A stretch of DNA of 64,000 nt from Diadema setosum. Its lineage: Eukaryota > Echinodermata > Echinoidea > Diadematoida > Diadematidae. Position 1 is the first letter of the stretch. Each line of letters opens with the position of its first letter. The position numbers were made by a program, and so were the translations under genes. The notes under the pieces are model-generated. The model was not told the DNA's origin and made no database searches. It saw only the letters and a list, made by a program, of their open reading frames with translations. The stretch covers positions 11,157,032 to 11,221,031 of the forward strand of contig NC_092686.1 of NCBI RefSeq assembly GCF_964275005.1. The letters are read 5' to 3'. Positions 36,678 through 48,239 of this stretch are shown here, piece by piece.

Positions 36678-37056
36678 TTAGACTCTTTAGAGTTCTAGCT
36701 ATGATAAAAATGTTTCCAGAACAAACCGTCTACAGTTACGCCAAACAGTTTATTGAGAAAAATACATACTGCCTAGGCCTCAATCTCTTTATATTTAGGC
36801 TCTAAGGCTTTATTGCGAAAACTGTATATGATAGGATGTTTTGTGGTAGGATGGGGGGTTGGATGTCCAGACACTCTTAAGACTCTCGCGTACTGACTTG
36901 CTTATTTTAGTGACTTTGAATATGCATTTATGCACAGCTCCTCACTGACAAACAACTGTTTACGTAGGCGCGTCATTGTCAAACTAGACGCACTTTACAG
37001 TACGCGTCCAGTCCCACAACCTGTCCGGACACCCAATGACTGGGTATACAACAGAC

Positions 37057-37091
37057 CAGGGAGGTGAGACAAAGTTTGTCTCACCTCCCTG
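37057..37091. repeat. Perfect 35-bp palindrome
   Basis: CAGGGAGGTGAGACAAA, one G, then TTTGTCTCACCTCCCTG: 17-bp arms with a single-base centre. A degenerate relative occurs at 61661-61687. Confidence 0.95.
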
Positions 37092-39394
37092 AACAGACCC
37101 AAGGAAGGAAATGGTAGGTGTGCATGGTGTGCATTTCGACACGATTACCATTACCAAATGTCATATCTTGGATCTTTTTCTAAATCACTCTGTTCTCAAA
37201 CTCAAGGTAAACGGGACCTTTATTTAGCCTAACTGATTCTGTGTTATTGTTGTTGACTGTTAACATGATTAATTTAGTCTCTAGGCTACTATAGTACTAA
37301 CCCATTTAACTCAATTGGCACGACATTAATTCACACCGAATTAGAGCTAACGTGTAAACACTGTTGTTAGTTGTTCTTTTTAAACATTTAACGTTCAAGT
37401 CATTAATACATTAAATGAGCATGCTTTCACGAACGAGAACGCAGCCCTTCCCTATTCTCTGCCACACCATCTGACCATGGGAGCTAAACATGGACAGCAG
37501 CAGATACGATTACTTTGTATGGTAGGGGTCCAGCCCACCGACCGGGTCCATAACGACCGGCCGCGCATTATAATGGCATTGCGCGTACAGAAAGAAAATG
37601 TACGCATGGGACTACGCGCAACGGTGTTCGATTCTTCACTGGGCTACGCTACCGAGTAAAATGTGGCGAAAACAACTAAGTATTCCCTCTAAATTACCGA
37701 AATTTAGCAAAATCGAGTAAGGTTTACGGTTTATCGTGTAACTACATATAACTAGGCCTACCTTTGCTGACTCGTTGTTAGATGTAGAGTATCCTTCCGT
37801 AATAAATTTGACGATTTTGACCGCAAAATTGTCACCGTCGCTTGTACGATCGTGCACACATGTACACGTTATAGTCTACACACATACACATGACATAAAC
37901 ATTTTGTCGCCCGCTACGTACGACCGTACGAGTTGATGCAGAAACGAGAAATGAATGTGAAAAAACAAACCGACTCATCTAATTTATTTCAATTACGATG
38001 AAAAGTTTCCTAATGAAAATCAAGTCAAATTCATCAAATAGTCCTTCAAAAGTAATATCGAAGGATTCAAAATATATTCAAATATTATTGGGGAAAAAAT
38101 TACGACTAGAAAAAAACTGCAGCTTGTCGAAAAAACGCGTTTAAGTACGCTTTATACGTATTGTCAATAGAGGGCGGGGTGGTCGGTCGATATGAGCCCG
38201 GCAACTGAGTGCGGAAAAAATGACACCCCACGCTTTCGAAGCCGCCATCTAGAGCGCGTACCTCAGATCGCATTTTCAGTGCGCGATTGTGAATCCGGAG
38301 TATTTTCTCCACACTTGAGTAAAATTTCAGGCAAATTGTGAGATTTTTCACGTTTCTATTGATAGAAAAACGTTAGGTGTCCGATATTATGAACACCCAA
38401 CCATACTAGTAGACGTGCGTGCAGTACGAATAACCCTTCATTTGCACTTGCTCTGTGTACAGTATTCCCAGCTGATTCCCCGAAACATGAACGAACGAAT
38501 GGGACTACACTTTTCCAGCGGAAGAATTGTATAGGTCTACTTAAAACTTTTAATATCTGTTGTATGGTGTATCCTAATATTCGCCTGCACATGGCATATC
38601 TAACAAAAAATATCGACATACATAAACGTTACAACATATGACAAAATATTACACAGAAGTGAAGATTGGGAAGGATTTTGGATTGACTTGACGTTTCACT
38701 CACACTGTATTGGCAAAAGGATAATGAAAAAGATCGATCGAGAGAGGGCGTCAGAATAAAGAAATATTTCTGTAACTAAAATTAGAGGCTAAATTTTGCG
38801 TCAAGGGTTGTCGAGTGGGGTACTGTATAGTTGCACAGAGTCGCATCACCCAAGGGATGGTTGATGGTTTAGGAAACGTTGTGAAAGTCCGAGCAAGTTA
38901 CTGCAAATCACTGAAAAACCCAATTTCTTGGTTTTCCTGCTGTTCAAAGGCAGTCCATAAAGGGGTGTAAATACATTTTTTTTTCAACAGACTAAACAAC
39001 AAAACACGTTATTATTTTCTGTTGTTGCAAGAACGGAAAGGAAGACCGCAACAAAATACCCATTCATGTCACTAGCTTTTACCACTCGGTAGGTCTTGTT
39101 CATTGAAAATTGGAGTAGAGTGAACTTGTCAGTACAGCGCACTCAGACGCCGAAATGCCAGCACACACAGACCTTTATACTTCATCCACCATAGGCCTAT
39201 AAACCATTTTCTTCTTGCGTGTAGATCAAGGATACACAGTGTTTACTAGAGAAAAAACAAAAACAAGAACCCACAAACAAACATGAGAATATTCAAGTTT
39301 GGAAGATGCACTTTTTTTTTCTTTTTCCGAAGAATGTTCTTGTAATTTCCTACCTGGAAGAAGTTAAGAGTGATATTTATTGGGTCAAGTTGAT

Positions 39395-40582
39395 CAGTGG
39401 CGGATCTACGGGGGGATCTATGGGGGGGGGGGGGTTCGGGGGTTTAGCTCCCCCCCCCCCCCCCCCCTCCCTTGGGCTGCAAAGTAAAAAAAAAAAAAAA
39501 AAAAAAGAAAACACACAAACAAACAACAAATATTTTATAATTTATTTTAAGACAAAAATGAACAATAAAGGCACTTTTCTTGTCTAAAAGATGTCAATTT
39601 CATAACTGAAAATGCAAAATTTTTGCCCCTAACGGGGCGATAATTATATTACCCTGACAATATACATTATTATATCTTATACAATATTTATACTGCTGAG
39701 TATAAATATACTTCTCGCGTCGTCAAGTGTGCCCCATGGAACATACCTTTAGTAAACCCTCCCTTTTTCTTTTCTTCTATGCTTTCTAGTAATAAAAGAA
39801 TGATTTTTATTGCTCGAACAATGTGGTTACTTTTTAGCTTTTAATGAATACATTTCAGATGAATGAATGGCAAAGTGAGAGTGGCTCACTCGCTCTGTCC
39901 GTACTTATAGTAAAATGAATAGTTTGCATAACTTATGAATATAGTCCTTCGCAGTGATTTTTTTTTACTATGTTCAATTCCCCAGAAATTTGATTTAAAT
40001 GGTCTATAAATGCAACTTTTGTACTCTGTTTTTACAAAAAGTCCCAACGGTGGTAGGGGGTTATCCCCCTCTCACACCCTCCCCCGCTCGGTCGCTTCGC
40101 TCCCTCGCCGAGGATCTCACACCGTCACAATCATAAAATAATGTACAAGTGTACCCCCATTATGTTATAATCATAGTCCTTTGCAATGCTTCTTTCCACT
40201 GTTTAATTCCCTAGAAATTTGCTTCTAAATGCTCTATAAATGTGACTTTTGTACTCCGTTTTTAGAAAAAGTCCCTACCGTGGGAGGGGGGTATCCCCCC
40301 TTCCACACCCTCCTCCCCCTCCCGCTCTGTCGCTTCGCTCCCTTGCCGAGGATCTCACACCATCACATGAATGTGCCCCCGTCGCGATTGGGGCGAGGGT
40401 GGGGCTAGCCCCCCCCCCCCCATTATTTGGGCAAAAAAAGAGAAAAAATAAAATAGAGCATGCAATTATGCTTATACCTCCCTCTCTCGCTTCGCTCACT
40501 CGAGCTCGGTCACTACGCTTCCTCGCAATACCCAGCTCAGCCCCTGAAACCCCCTCCTTGAAAAAAAGCTAGATCCACCCTG
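39395..40582. mobile_element. hAT-like non-autonomous element
   Basis: It starts CAGTGGCGGATCTA and ends TAGATCCACCCTG, imperfect inverted repeats, and is flanked on both sides by TTGAT (39390-39394 and 40583-40587). The interior has G, C and A runs and an imperfect tandem duplication of about 225 bp (about 39945-40170 and 40171-40390). Each unit contains TCTATAAATG, TTTTGTACTC and GTCGCTTCGCTCCC. No transposase is visible. The 5-bp flank is shorter than the usual 8-bp hAT duplication, so the superfamily is tentative. Confidence 0.65.
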
Positions 40583-41413
40583 TTGATCAAATTGTTTCTC
40601 AGTTTCTTTATTTTATACAGGCCGCCAAAACCAATTTTATGTGACAAAGAAGCATTTTCTTATCCAGAAAGGTATAGGGCCTACATTATCATTATTATTA
40701 TTATTAGTAGTAGTAGTAGTCAAGCAGTAGTAGTAGTATCATCATCCTCATCATCAACAACAACAATATTAGGCGCCTATATCAAAGTGTTCCTGCTACG
40801 ATTTATTTTTCTTCTTTTTTTGTTGTTGTTGTAACCTTTTTTGTTTGGTGTGAGTTTGTAAAATTCGACATGATATTATTATCTTCAAAACGGTTTTCTG
40901 GACTTTGCTGTGTATTTCTTCTCCAATATCCACTTTTGTATTCATTCCTTCCACTAAAACTGCGCATTTGAAAATGAAATGCTAATAAATGCGGGAACAG
41001 ATGACAGATAAACTCAGTTGTCTTGTATATTGATTCACTATTGTTCTAGGAAGGAAGCAACGCGTGGACGTATTGGTTATTTGATTCCTAGAGATACCAT
41101 AGCCATCATGCGGCCCAATAAGCTTTCTGAATTCAGCCTGTATTAGCATATGTGTACTGCTCTTTGGCGTCAGCACGCTGTCCGATATGTGCATTTGGCG
41201 CCATATGCATGCATTGTACTGACTTGTACTGCATGCATGCCGTGCATTTATACTGCATGCACAAACGGACCTCACGTGCAGAAACTCCATAGAAAGCGTG
41301 TGCACATTATCTACACAGCGTCTCCTGCACTCAACACGTTGTGTTCATGTACACCGCATGAACTACCTACCTAGACACCCTCAAACACCCTCTTAAGTGG
41401 ACTCAAATTGAAC
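40583..41413. other. Upstream region of the HMGB gene
   Basis: It contains ATT/AGT trinucleotide runs (40688-40735) and CAT/CAA runs. At 41201-41262 there is a cluster of TGCATGC-type palindromes, with ATATGCATGCATT, CTGCATGCATGCCGTGCA and CTGCATGCAC. No coding exon is seen. Confidence 0.5.
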
Positions 41414-41446
41414 TTTAAAAGTACCACAATCGACTGGAAAGTCAGT
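41414..41446 (+). promoter_or_regulatory. Candidate HMGB core promoter (TATA-like plus initiator)
   Basis: TTTAAAA (41414-41420) is followed by an initiator-like TCAGTGC whose A is at 41444, 30 nt downstream. That is the classical TATA-to-start distance. It would leave a 43-nt 5' leader before the ATG at 41487. This is inference from spacing only. Confidence 0.4.
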
Positions 41447-41486
41447 GCTCTATTTTTTCAAGTAAGTAAACGCAATCTCGACAAAA

Positions 41487-42098
41487 ATGGGAAAGAAGAG
41501 GGATGCTAACCGGCCCCGTGGTCGCATGTCTGCCTACGCTTACTTTGTGCAGGATAGGAGGAGCCAGTTGGATTCCAAGCAGCAAGTGGTTTTCACCGAG
41601 TTTTCCAAGGATTGTGCCGAGAGATGGAGAAACATGAGCGAAAGTGACAAGCGGCCATTCAATGACAAGTCAGCTGCAGATAAGCTCCGATATGATCGTG
41701 AGATGGCAAGTTACGTCCCTCCAAAGGGTGACAAGAAGAAAGGCAGGCGAAGGCAGAAGAAGGACCCAGATGCACCCAAGAGGAATCTGTCGGCCTTCTT
41801 TCTCTTCAGCCGAGACGAGAGGGCTGCCATCAAGAAGGCCAACCCAGATTTCTCTGTTGGGCAAGTGGCTCAGCAGCTTGCTGGCATGTGGAAGGTCGTC
41901 ACTCCAGCCACGAAGCAGCGGTATGAGGCTGAGGCTGCCCAGGAGAAGCAGCGCTACCTGCGAGAGATGGCCCAGTTCAAAGCATCAAAGCCCAAAGTGA
42001 CGAAGAAGCAGCAGAGGAAAGAATCGTCCAGCTCCAGTTCTTCTGATGACTCCAGCTCTGACGACTCAAGTTCCGACTCCGACAGCGATGAGGAGTGA
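41487..42098 (+). CDS. HMGB-type two-box high-mobility-group protein
   Basis: A 203-residue chromatin protein that would bind and bend DNA in the nucleus without strong sequence preference. Two HMG boxes are visible: box A about residues 9-79 (starting NRPRGRMSAYAYFVQ) and box B about 95-165 (starting DPDAPKRNLSAFFLFS, the classic box B entry). A lysine/arginine-rich linker (81-92) separates them. The C-terminal tail (180-203) is a run of serine and aspartate ending DEE, whereas vertebrate HMGB1-3 have a nearly pure Asp/Glu tail. It is rich in S-x-x-D/E sites that casein kinase II could phosphorylate. The coding sequence is uninterrupted, unlike vertebrate HMGB genes. The start ATG is preceded by AAAA and has G at +4. 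GC content is well above the neighbouring DNA. It is intact and probably functional. Confidence 0.95.
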   Translation: MGKKRDANRPRGRMSAYAYFVQDRRSQLDSKQQVVFTEFSKDCAERWRNMSESDKRPFNDKSAADKLRYDREMASYVPPKGDKKKGRRRQKKDPDAPKRNLSAFFLFSRDERAAIKKANPDFSVGQVAQQLAGMWKVVTPATKQRYEAEAAQEKQRYLREMAQFKASKPKVTKKQQRKESSSSSSSDDSSSDDSSSDSDSDEE

Positions 42099-44260
42099 GG
42101 AGTGTTTCGGACTGCGCTGAGACCCTAATGCATCACCGTGAATGTCTAAGTGAAGAAAGGCAAACCAATGTCAATGGAAGTGATTGCCTATTTCTCAACC
42201 ACTGCAAAAGCTTCGCAGGCAACAGAGCTCCAACAAGTTTAAGACTCTGATCAAACAATTCTGATTCACTGTAATTCTCTTTCTTTTTTTAATAGTGTGT
42301 AGAATCTATGTACTGATGTGATTGATGCTTGTCTTGTAGAGTTGACTTCAAGTATTTATTTGTTTGACGAACATCTGTATTGTGCTGCAGTGTACACCAA
42401 CTTCGGTAAAATGAGACAAACTGTCTAACGTTAGTCACTTGCATTTCAAGTTAATGTCCAGAAGGATGAAAAAATGTGTTAAGTTAGGATAATGACTCTT
42501 GGACCAGTAATTGCAAGGCAAAAGTGCAAGGCAAAATTTTGGAGTTGCATTCTGTGTCTTGATTTCATTGCCTGCACACAAAAAAGAAAAAAAAAAAGTT
42601 ACAGGTCCATGGTTGTTGTTTTTGATCATTTGAAGTCACTGTGTATAGGTTTTCTCAATCCGCCAAAATGAAAAGTACAGTCCAGTGCTGGTGCAGAGAA
42701 GAAGTGGTATACAAATTTGAACCCTAGCCTACGTACATTCGACCTGACATGAACAAGTGTGAATTTTTGTAATGTCTTTATTCAGCTGACAAGTATGACT
42801 TGAAAGTGAGAATATCAAACTGACAGTAGACCCTTGTTGCTGTTCTGGTGCTACGTTCTGGTATACAATCTATTCCCTTTTCCCTCATGACAGTCAGATT
42901 TATTGGTTGTATTGTAAATCTCACCATGGATATGATGCATTAGCGCCTTTTAATACACTGTAATCTGTGAATGTTAACTACCATAGGTTGCATTCTGTAT
43001 AAAGTATTCTGTAAATATTCCAGTTTTTTTTTTTTTCCTTTTCTTGCAGCAGAAACCATGCATATTTACTTCTGTCAGGTGTTACAATTTAAGACTTTTC
43101 AAAGATTGTAATTGTTTCTCCTGGAATGTATGGCTCCAAGTAGAATGCAAATGTCATTTTAACTTTTTTAAGTCACATGTATATTTTTTAGAGTAGTAGC
43201 CATGCTCTGTACAGGTCTTCAGGTCAGATGTAACAATCAACATAAAAGAAATGCACTTTTTTGCTCAACACTGTTAGGATGATTGGCTTCTGTCTCTCTG
43301 GTATATGAGTACGGGTATCAGCATTTGAATCTGTCGCCTCACTCGACAGTAACGATTTAAAAATTGACAAGAGTTTTTTTTTTTTTTTTTTTTTTAATAG
43401 GCCAGCATGAATTGGATACAATGCAAATAATAACCCAGCTGCATTTGATGAATGGACAGTTAGAAGAGTAATGTTGCTTCACTTAGTGCTCGGTGAGCAT
43501 TGTTATTTTGAACTGAATTTGCGTAGTCTTCCTGGCTTTTCATTTTATTCTGTGGTTTTCTGTGTAGTTATTGTGTAGTCTCTATATCTCTCTTTCTCAC
43601 AGGTATTGATGGAACGAAAAACCCATAAAACCTGTGCTTGTGAGAGTCAAGAATTATTTGTTGCATCACAGGCAGAAAGCTAATGTAGAAATGTCAGTAC
43701 AGTGAACAGACAGATACCATCTTCCAAGTTCACATCTTTATTTATACCAGAAATTGTGCCTCATCTGTATGCTGGATGGACGACCATTGAGAAGAGCGTT
43801 GAAATATTCTGCAAAGATGTATATTTTGCTAACAGTTGAAGTGACTTGCATTCTATTGTGTTGGCTGGCTAGGTTATTTCATCTGTAATCTTAGAAGAGA
43901 GATGTTCATGCATTGTTTCCATTCCACACAATTGATGACAAGTTCAATGAATTTGTGACAATTTCAAAAGACATATGTTCAGAGTTTTGTACAAACCATA
44001 TTAAAGTGTTGACATTAACTTTGTTACTGTATATTGTATATGACTGTATCTAACTTTTTTTTTTTTAGTCTTGTGTAGTTTGACCATCCTCTTAATTTGT
44101 GTCCTATGCACGCACTGTACATGTGAAGAGACATTTTAATCTAGCCCTTTCATTGTTGTGAGTTTGCAAAAGAAATGAATTCAATGTACATTTGTTCATC
44201 ATCAGTCAATTGTTTAGGGGCTTCACAAATAAACATTTTTAATTCAACTTGACATGCTCG
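42099..44260 (+). other. Probable HMGB 3' untranslated region
   Basis: About 2.1 kb of AT-rich, non-coding DNA follows the HMGB stop, with T runs at 43025-43036 and 43375-43396. The first convincing AATAAA (44228-44233) lies at its end, followed by a TG/T-rich stretch. A long HMGB 3' UTR is plausible, but an earlier cleavage site with a variant signal is possible. Confidence 0.5.
44228..44233 (+). terminator. Candidate HMGB poly(A) signal
   Basis: AATAAA about 2.13 kb past the HMGB stop, followed within 40 nt by TGTGTTTCTCC-type downstream sequence. Confidence 0.45.
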
Positions 44261-44722
44261 ACAGAATATTGCCTGTGTTTCTCCTATCCATAATGTAATT
44301 TCATCACCATTTCTTCTTCATCTAGATACTGTAGTCCAGAAAGTTTCTAACATGATATCACTTTGGTTAAAAATGTTTGCGAAAATGCGCTGCATTCAAT
44401 GCGCTAGTGTTTTTCTGGGTGCCTGTGTTTATAATGCAAGGCATTTTTCCCTAGCTCCACACATTGAGAATGGTGTGGTGTGTACAACTTACTCAGTAAA
44501 TGTATTTGCCAGCAATTTTTTTAGGACTACAGGAAGGGTTTTTGTTATTTATTTAATTTGTTTATTTCTATATTTCTCTTAGAATTCATATATTCATTTT
44601 CTTTTTTACTTGACATGTACTGAAAATATTGAAATACCATTTAACTTTTGTTGTAAATTAATTCAGTTAGGCAATAATGCTTTGCTACTTCATTACATAG
44701 TGTCTTGACAAAGCACCCTGTG

Positions 44723-44726
<4 letters not shown>

Positions 44727-44760
<34 letters not shown>

Positions 44761-44873
44761 TGTATTTTGTGGTAATTGGTATTTGAACATGTGTGTGTGT
44801 GTGGAGGGGGAGGATTTATGGAGTCAGTGAGTGCATAGAAAAGGAGCATGGATGTGTGTGTGTGTGTGTGTGT
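44727..44873. repeat. GT microsatellite cluster
   Basis: Three GT runs (about 44727-44757, 44790-44803, 44852-44873) separated by unique sequence. Confidence 0.9.
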
Positions 44874-45124
44874 GGAATGGCCTGTGTATCTTTTGTTAGT
44901 TACATTGTGCCAGTGACAGAGACGCGTGTAATTTTGAATCACTGAAGTAATTAGATGTTGGAGACAAACATGTTGTAAATGCAGGAATACATATTATACA
45001 CATGTACATGTACATGTAGTTAATTTTCTCCTCACAAATATTACAGTAACTGGTACATGTAGTATATCATACTGAGAACTAGAGACTGCATGGACTGTTA
45101 CTAGTAAAAGGCAATTTCAACCAA

Positions 45125-45567
45125 ATAATTGTATGTGTGGATTGATTGAATGTAACAATTTTAGAACACACCCATGAAAGTTTGAGGGAAATCAAGAGTA
45201 CTAGTATTTGTTCAAAAGTTGTGAATTTCAATGCCACCATTGCTGGATGAGAAGACAACAGTTTTGGATGTCAAAAAATATAAAAAAAAAGTTCCACAGC
45301 ACTGCTAGAAAGCAGAGGGAACAAACTTACTCTTTCCTGTAACATGAACAACTCCAGGGAATGTGTGCCTTTCCTTTAAAAAATTGAGGAATTCTCTTTG
45401 TTTTCATCATATTGTCCCTGAACATCACAAACTGTTGTAGTCTCCTTGCCCAGCAATAGCAGTGGATAAATTGTTATAAATTCATAACTTTTGAACTTTG
45501 TCTGATATGTTCTACCCGTATCGCTATCCATGTCGCTGCTTTCACTCCACATATATTTGGGTGAACG
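45125..45567. mobile_element. Degenerate foldback element, family C relative
   Basis: GTTCAAAAGTTGTGAATTTC (about 45212) and GATGAGAAGAC (about 45247) match parts of the element at 62758-63291. The inverse words, ATTCATAACTTTTGAAC near 45478 and ACTGTTGTAGTCTCCTTG near 45430, occur in the right half. The ends are worn, so boundaries are approximate. The gypsy element is inserted about 25 bp beyond its right end. Confidence 0.55.
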
Positions 45568-45592
45568 TTGTGAACAAGATACAGGTGCCATG

Positions 45593-48071
45593 TGTGAGGC
45601 TAGGAAATGAACGGCGTTGTAGCCACACATTTCTTGATGTATTTTTTTCGTAATACTAGTACATTGTATGTCTATTCAGATGCCTTGTTTTCTCTATACA
45701 CCTCATTCTCCCTCTCTCTCCGCCTCTCTCGCTCTTTTTGTAAATATGTACCATTTATATGTTATGTGCCATGTGTGTTGAATTAGTGACCAGGAGTGCA
45801 TGTTGCACTCCCACAGACATAGTACATCCTAGCACCCATCGAGGGGATGAAGAAGCAAGGTCAGTTTGACCAAAATCATAGGTGGTCTCGGTAACTCCAC
45901 TCCCCGACTTTCTCTATAACATAAACAATGTGGTAAGGCTTTGCTCGAGACATTATGACAAACAATGGACCACTTCTTCCCCATCGAAGAGGTAGGATTC
46001 ATTCCACATTCTGCACTCACAAGAGGAGGAGGTGTCTCAGCCTGCATAGAGCTGGTTAACATACTATTTTGTGGAATCATGCGGCTGATCGCCGACTAAT
46101 CGTAAGTTTAACCATGTTATACATAATTATGTCGGTGTATACGCATTAATCAGCCCCATCATGTTGTATTTTCGATTTACACAAGGGTTAGGATAGCCCA
46201 AACTTTTAGGTCACTCTTTGTTTAAATACATAAAGTTTGGATGTGAAAAGCAACTTCAGTTCATCTAAAAGTGCTGGTCTGTTAGGCATGTTGTGAACCA
46301 AGGCTGGTTCTTATTCTTATATGTATTAAACATTCGCACATGTGTGCTGTTGTATCATTCATTTTGCTGTTGATATTAGTGAGATGATCTTGGGTATAGT
46401 AAACTTTGTTTGTTTCCTTTGTTTGTTCATATAGTTTACGGACAAGTCCTGTACATGGCTCATATTATGTGTTTTGTATTTAAGATATACATTAGGGTCT
46501 AGCTTGTAGACTAGTATGAAGACAACTTGGATGTTAAGGTGTACAGTGCACTTGGTGTGGTCAGTCGCCAATGGTAGCTGAAGGGTTAAAGTAAACAATG
46601 AGCCTGTGTGTGGGCAGGCTGCATCAGTGGCGGTCAGTTGTTTTTTGGGCAAAAGGGGGATCCCCATCACTATACCAGTTGTCTGTTAACTCCCCTAACC
46701 TTGTTCACATTTGTTTGGGCCTCTTTTTATGTTGCTGTTGCCATGACAACTGGAGCTCATAGTTTATTTGGGGATTTTGTATGTATGTATACCTGTTGCA
46801 CTCATTTGGTTTACCATATTATACAATTTGATTTGTTCTCTCTATAGCTGAATTCTTACTCTTATCGAGTAGTCTGAGCCCAAAGGCGAGGTACTGCTGG
46901 GTACTGTCCGAATAAGGAGGTAAATCCTGCCTGTAATTAGTCCACATCATTTCTTATCCTTTTTATATGTCTAATTTCATGTAAATTTCAAATAGCTTAC
47001 GCATGGTATAAGTCATTGTGATCTCTAGGAATAATTAAATACATGCCTTTCATTGTGTATCTCGAAAGTACAAAAGTCGTGTACACGATTTGGTCGGACC
47101 TTTAAGTTTATTGAGAAATGATTAGAAGAACATATATATAGTTGATGTGTGGTTTTGAGGAGTGAATGTTTAAGAAGGAACAATGTTGAAGGAAGGACAG
47201 AATTTTCTTATAAACTGTTTTAATGTCAAGGGCGAGCGTATTATTAAGGCTCTTGGTATTTATCATTATAATCCCGGTTTCATTTCTTTGGTTATTGTTA
47301 ACAGGGATAGCAACAAAAGGAATTATGTCATCACCCCAGGAGTAATCAAACACAATATGTAGGAGTAGTTCGTGAAATAAGAGTGTCATGAACATTTAAT
47401 CAACATTTTGGAACGAAGTGGAATGTTAAGCAATGTTAAGCAAACAATGCCATAATATGTAGATTCAACTCATATTATTGCACTTTTCGACATTTTATGG
47501 AGTAAAGTAATATTTTATTAGAAGACTGTTTGTCTATGGTTAGATTGTAAGAAAGTGCGCGTACGATTCTAGTTGCATTAGAGTACACTAATTTGTAGTT
47601 GGTATTAGCCCTTTGTACATAGTGTATATTGATTCATGTTTTCTTTTGTTCATTGCCCACAGCACATGTACACCTAACGGCGTGCACCGGACGGTGCTGT
47701 GTTGGTTTAGTTAGTTATTTTGGTCCTTTTTCCTTTTTTTCTTTGTTGGTATTTCAGGGGTTGTTCTTAGTCTTGAAGCAACTCATTTTGTTTAGTATTT
47801 TATGGTATCAATGATAAGACAGAGATTCTTCACAATCGAATCTCACATTCATGATAACTTCCCTAATAAATCTGCATTACACTTTATAATTTGAACTGGC
47901 TTGCTCCTACGTGTCTTCTCTTTCCACCTGATCTTCGAGTGTTGAGCCTAGGCCTCTTTAGCCCTGAATTCAGTCTTACTGCTTTACCCATTTTGGTTTT
48001 CATTTTCATTATCATCATTTATTTTATTTTCATTATTTACAAATACCTGTGTACACATTCCACGGGTCACA
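45593..48071 (+). repeat. Left LTR of the gypsy element
   Basis: 2479 bp, TGTGA...TCACA. It contains AATAAA at 47865-47870, about 200 bp from its end, as the likely poly(A) signal of the element's RNA. Open frames inside are short and recur identically in the right LTR, so they do not represent genes. Confidence 0.95.
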
Positions 48072-48077
48072 TAATTT

Positions 48078-48095
48078 TGGTGCCGAAACCCGGGA
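48078..48095 (+). promoter_or_regulatory. Primer binding site, tRNA-Phe type
   Basis: TGGTGCCGAAACCCGGGA begins 6 nt after the left LTR. It is complementary to the 18-nt 3' end of animal tRNA-Phe(GAA) with CCA (from recalled tRNA sequence). Confidence 0.88.
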
Positions 48096-48239
48096 AGATC
48101 AGGCAAAGGAAGACACAGAGGCCTGATCTAAGATTTTTAATATAAGATTACATCTAGGAGATAATTAGATTTGATATTAAGTGTGTACACTTGTATAAAG
48201 TTCAACTTTTTAAGGACCAAACCAACACAGCACCCAACG

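Larger units (their letters stand above)
35803..39394. other. Intergenic stretch between RPL29 and HMGB
   Basis: It holds a palindromic element (36463-36677), a 35-bp perfect palindrome (37057-37091) and locally CpG-rich patches (36350-36430, 37460-37660, 38160-38270). One of these could hold the RPL29 transcription start, but I cannot choose between them. No coding exon is recognised. Confidence 0.5.
44261..45592. other. Non-genic stretch before the gypsy element
   Basis: It holds GT microsatellites (44727-44757 and 44852-44873), a short ACATGT repeat near 45001-45018 and a degenerate foldback element (45125-45567). No gene is recognised. Confidence 0.5.

Noticed and set aside
41460..41486. 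A splice donor CAAGTAAGT just before the HMGB ATG, implying an upstream exon
   Set aside because: A donor here would remove the ATG from the transcript, and a good TATA-initiator pair lies 43-73 nt before the ATG; a 5' UTR intron is not needed.
45829..47814. Open frames of 61-103 codons inside the gypsy LTR
   Set aside because: They recur identically in the right LTR because the LTRs are identical. They lie on both strands and show no protein family.
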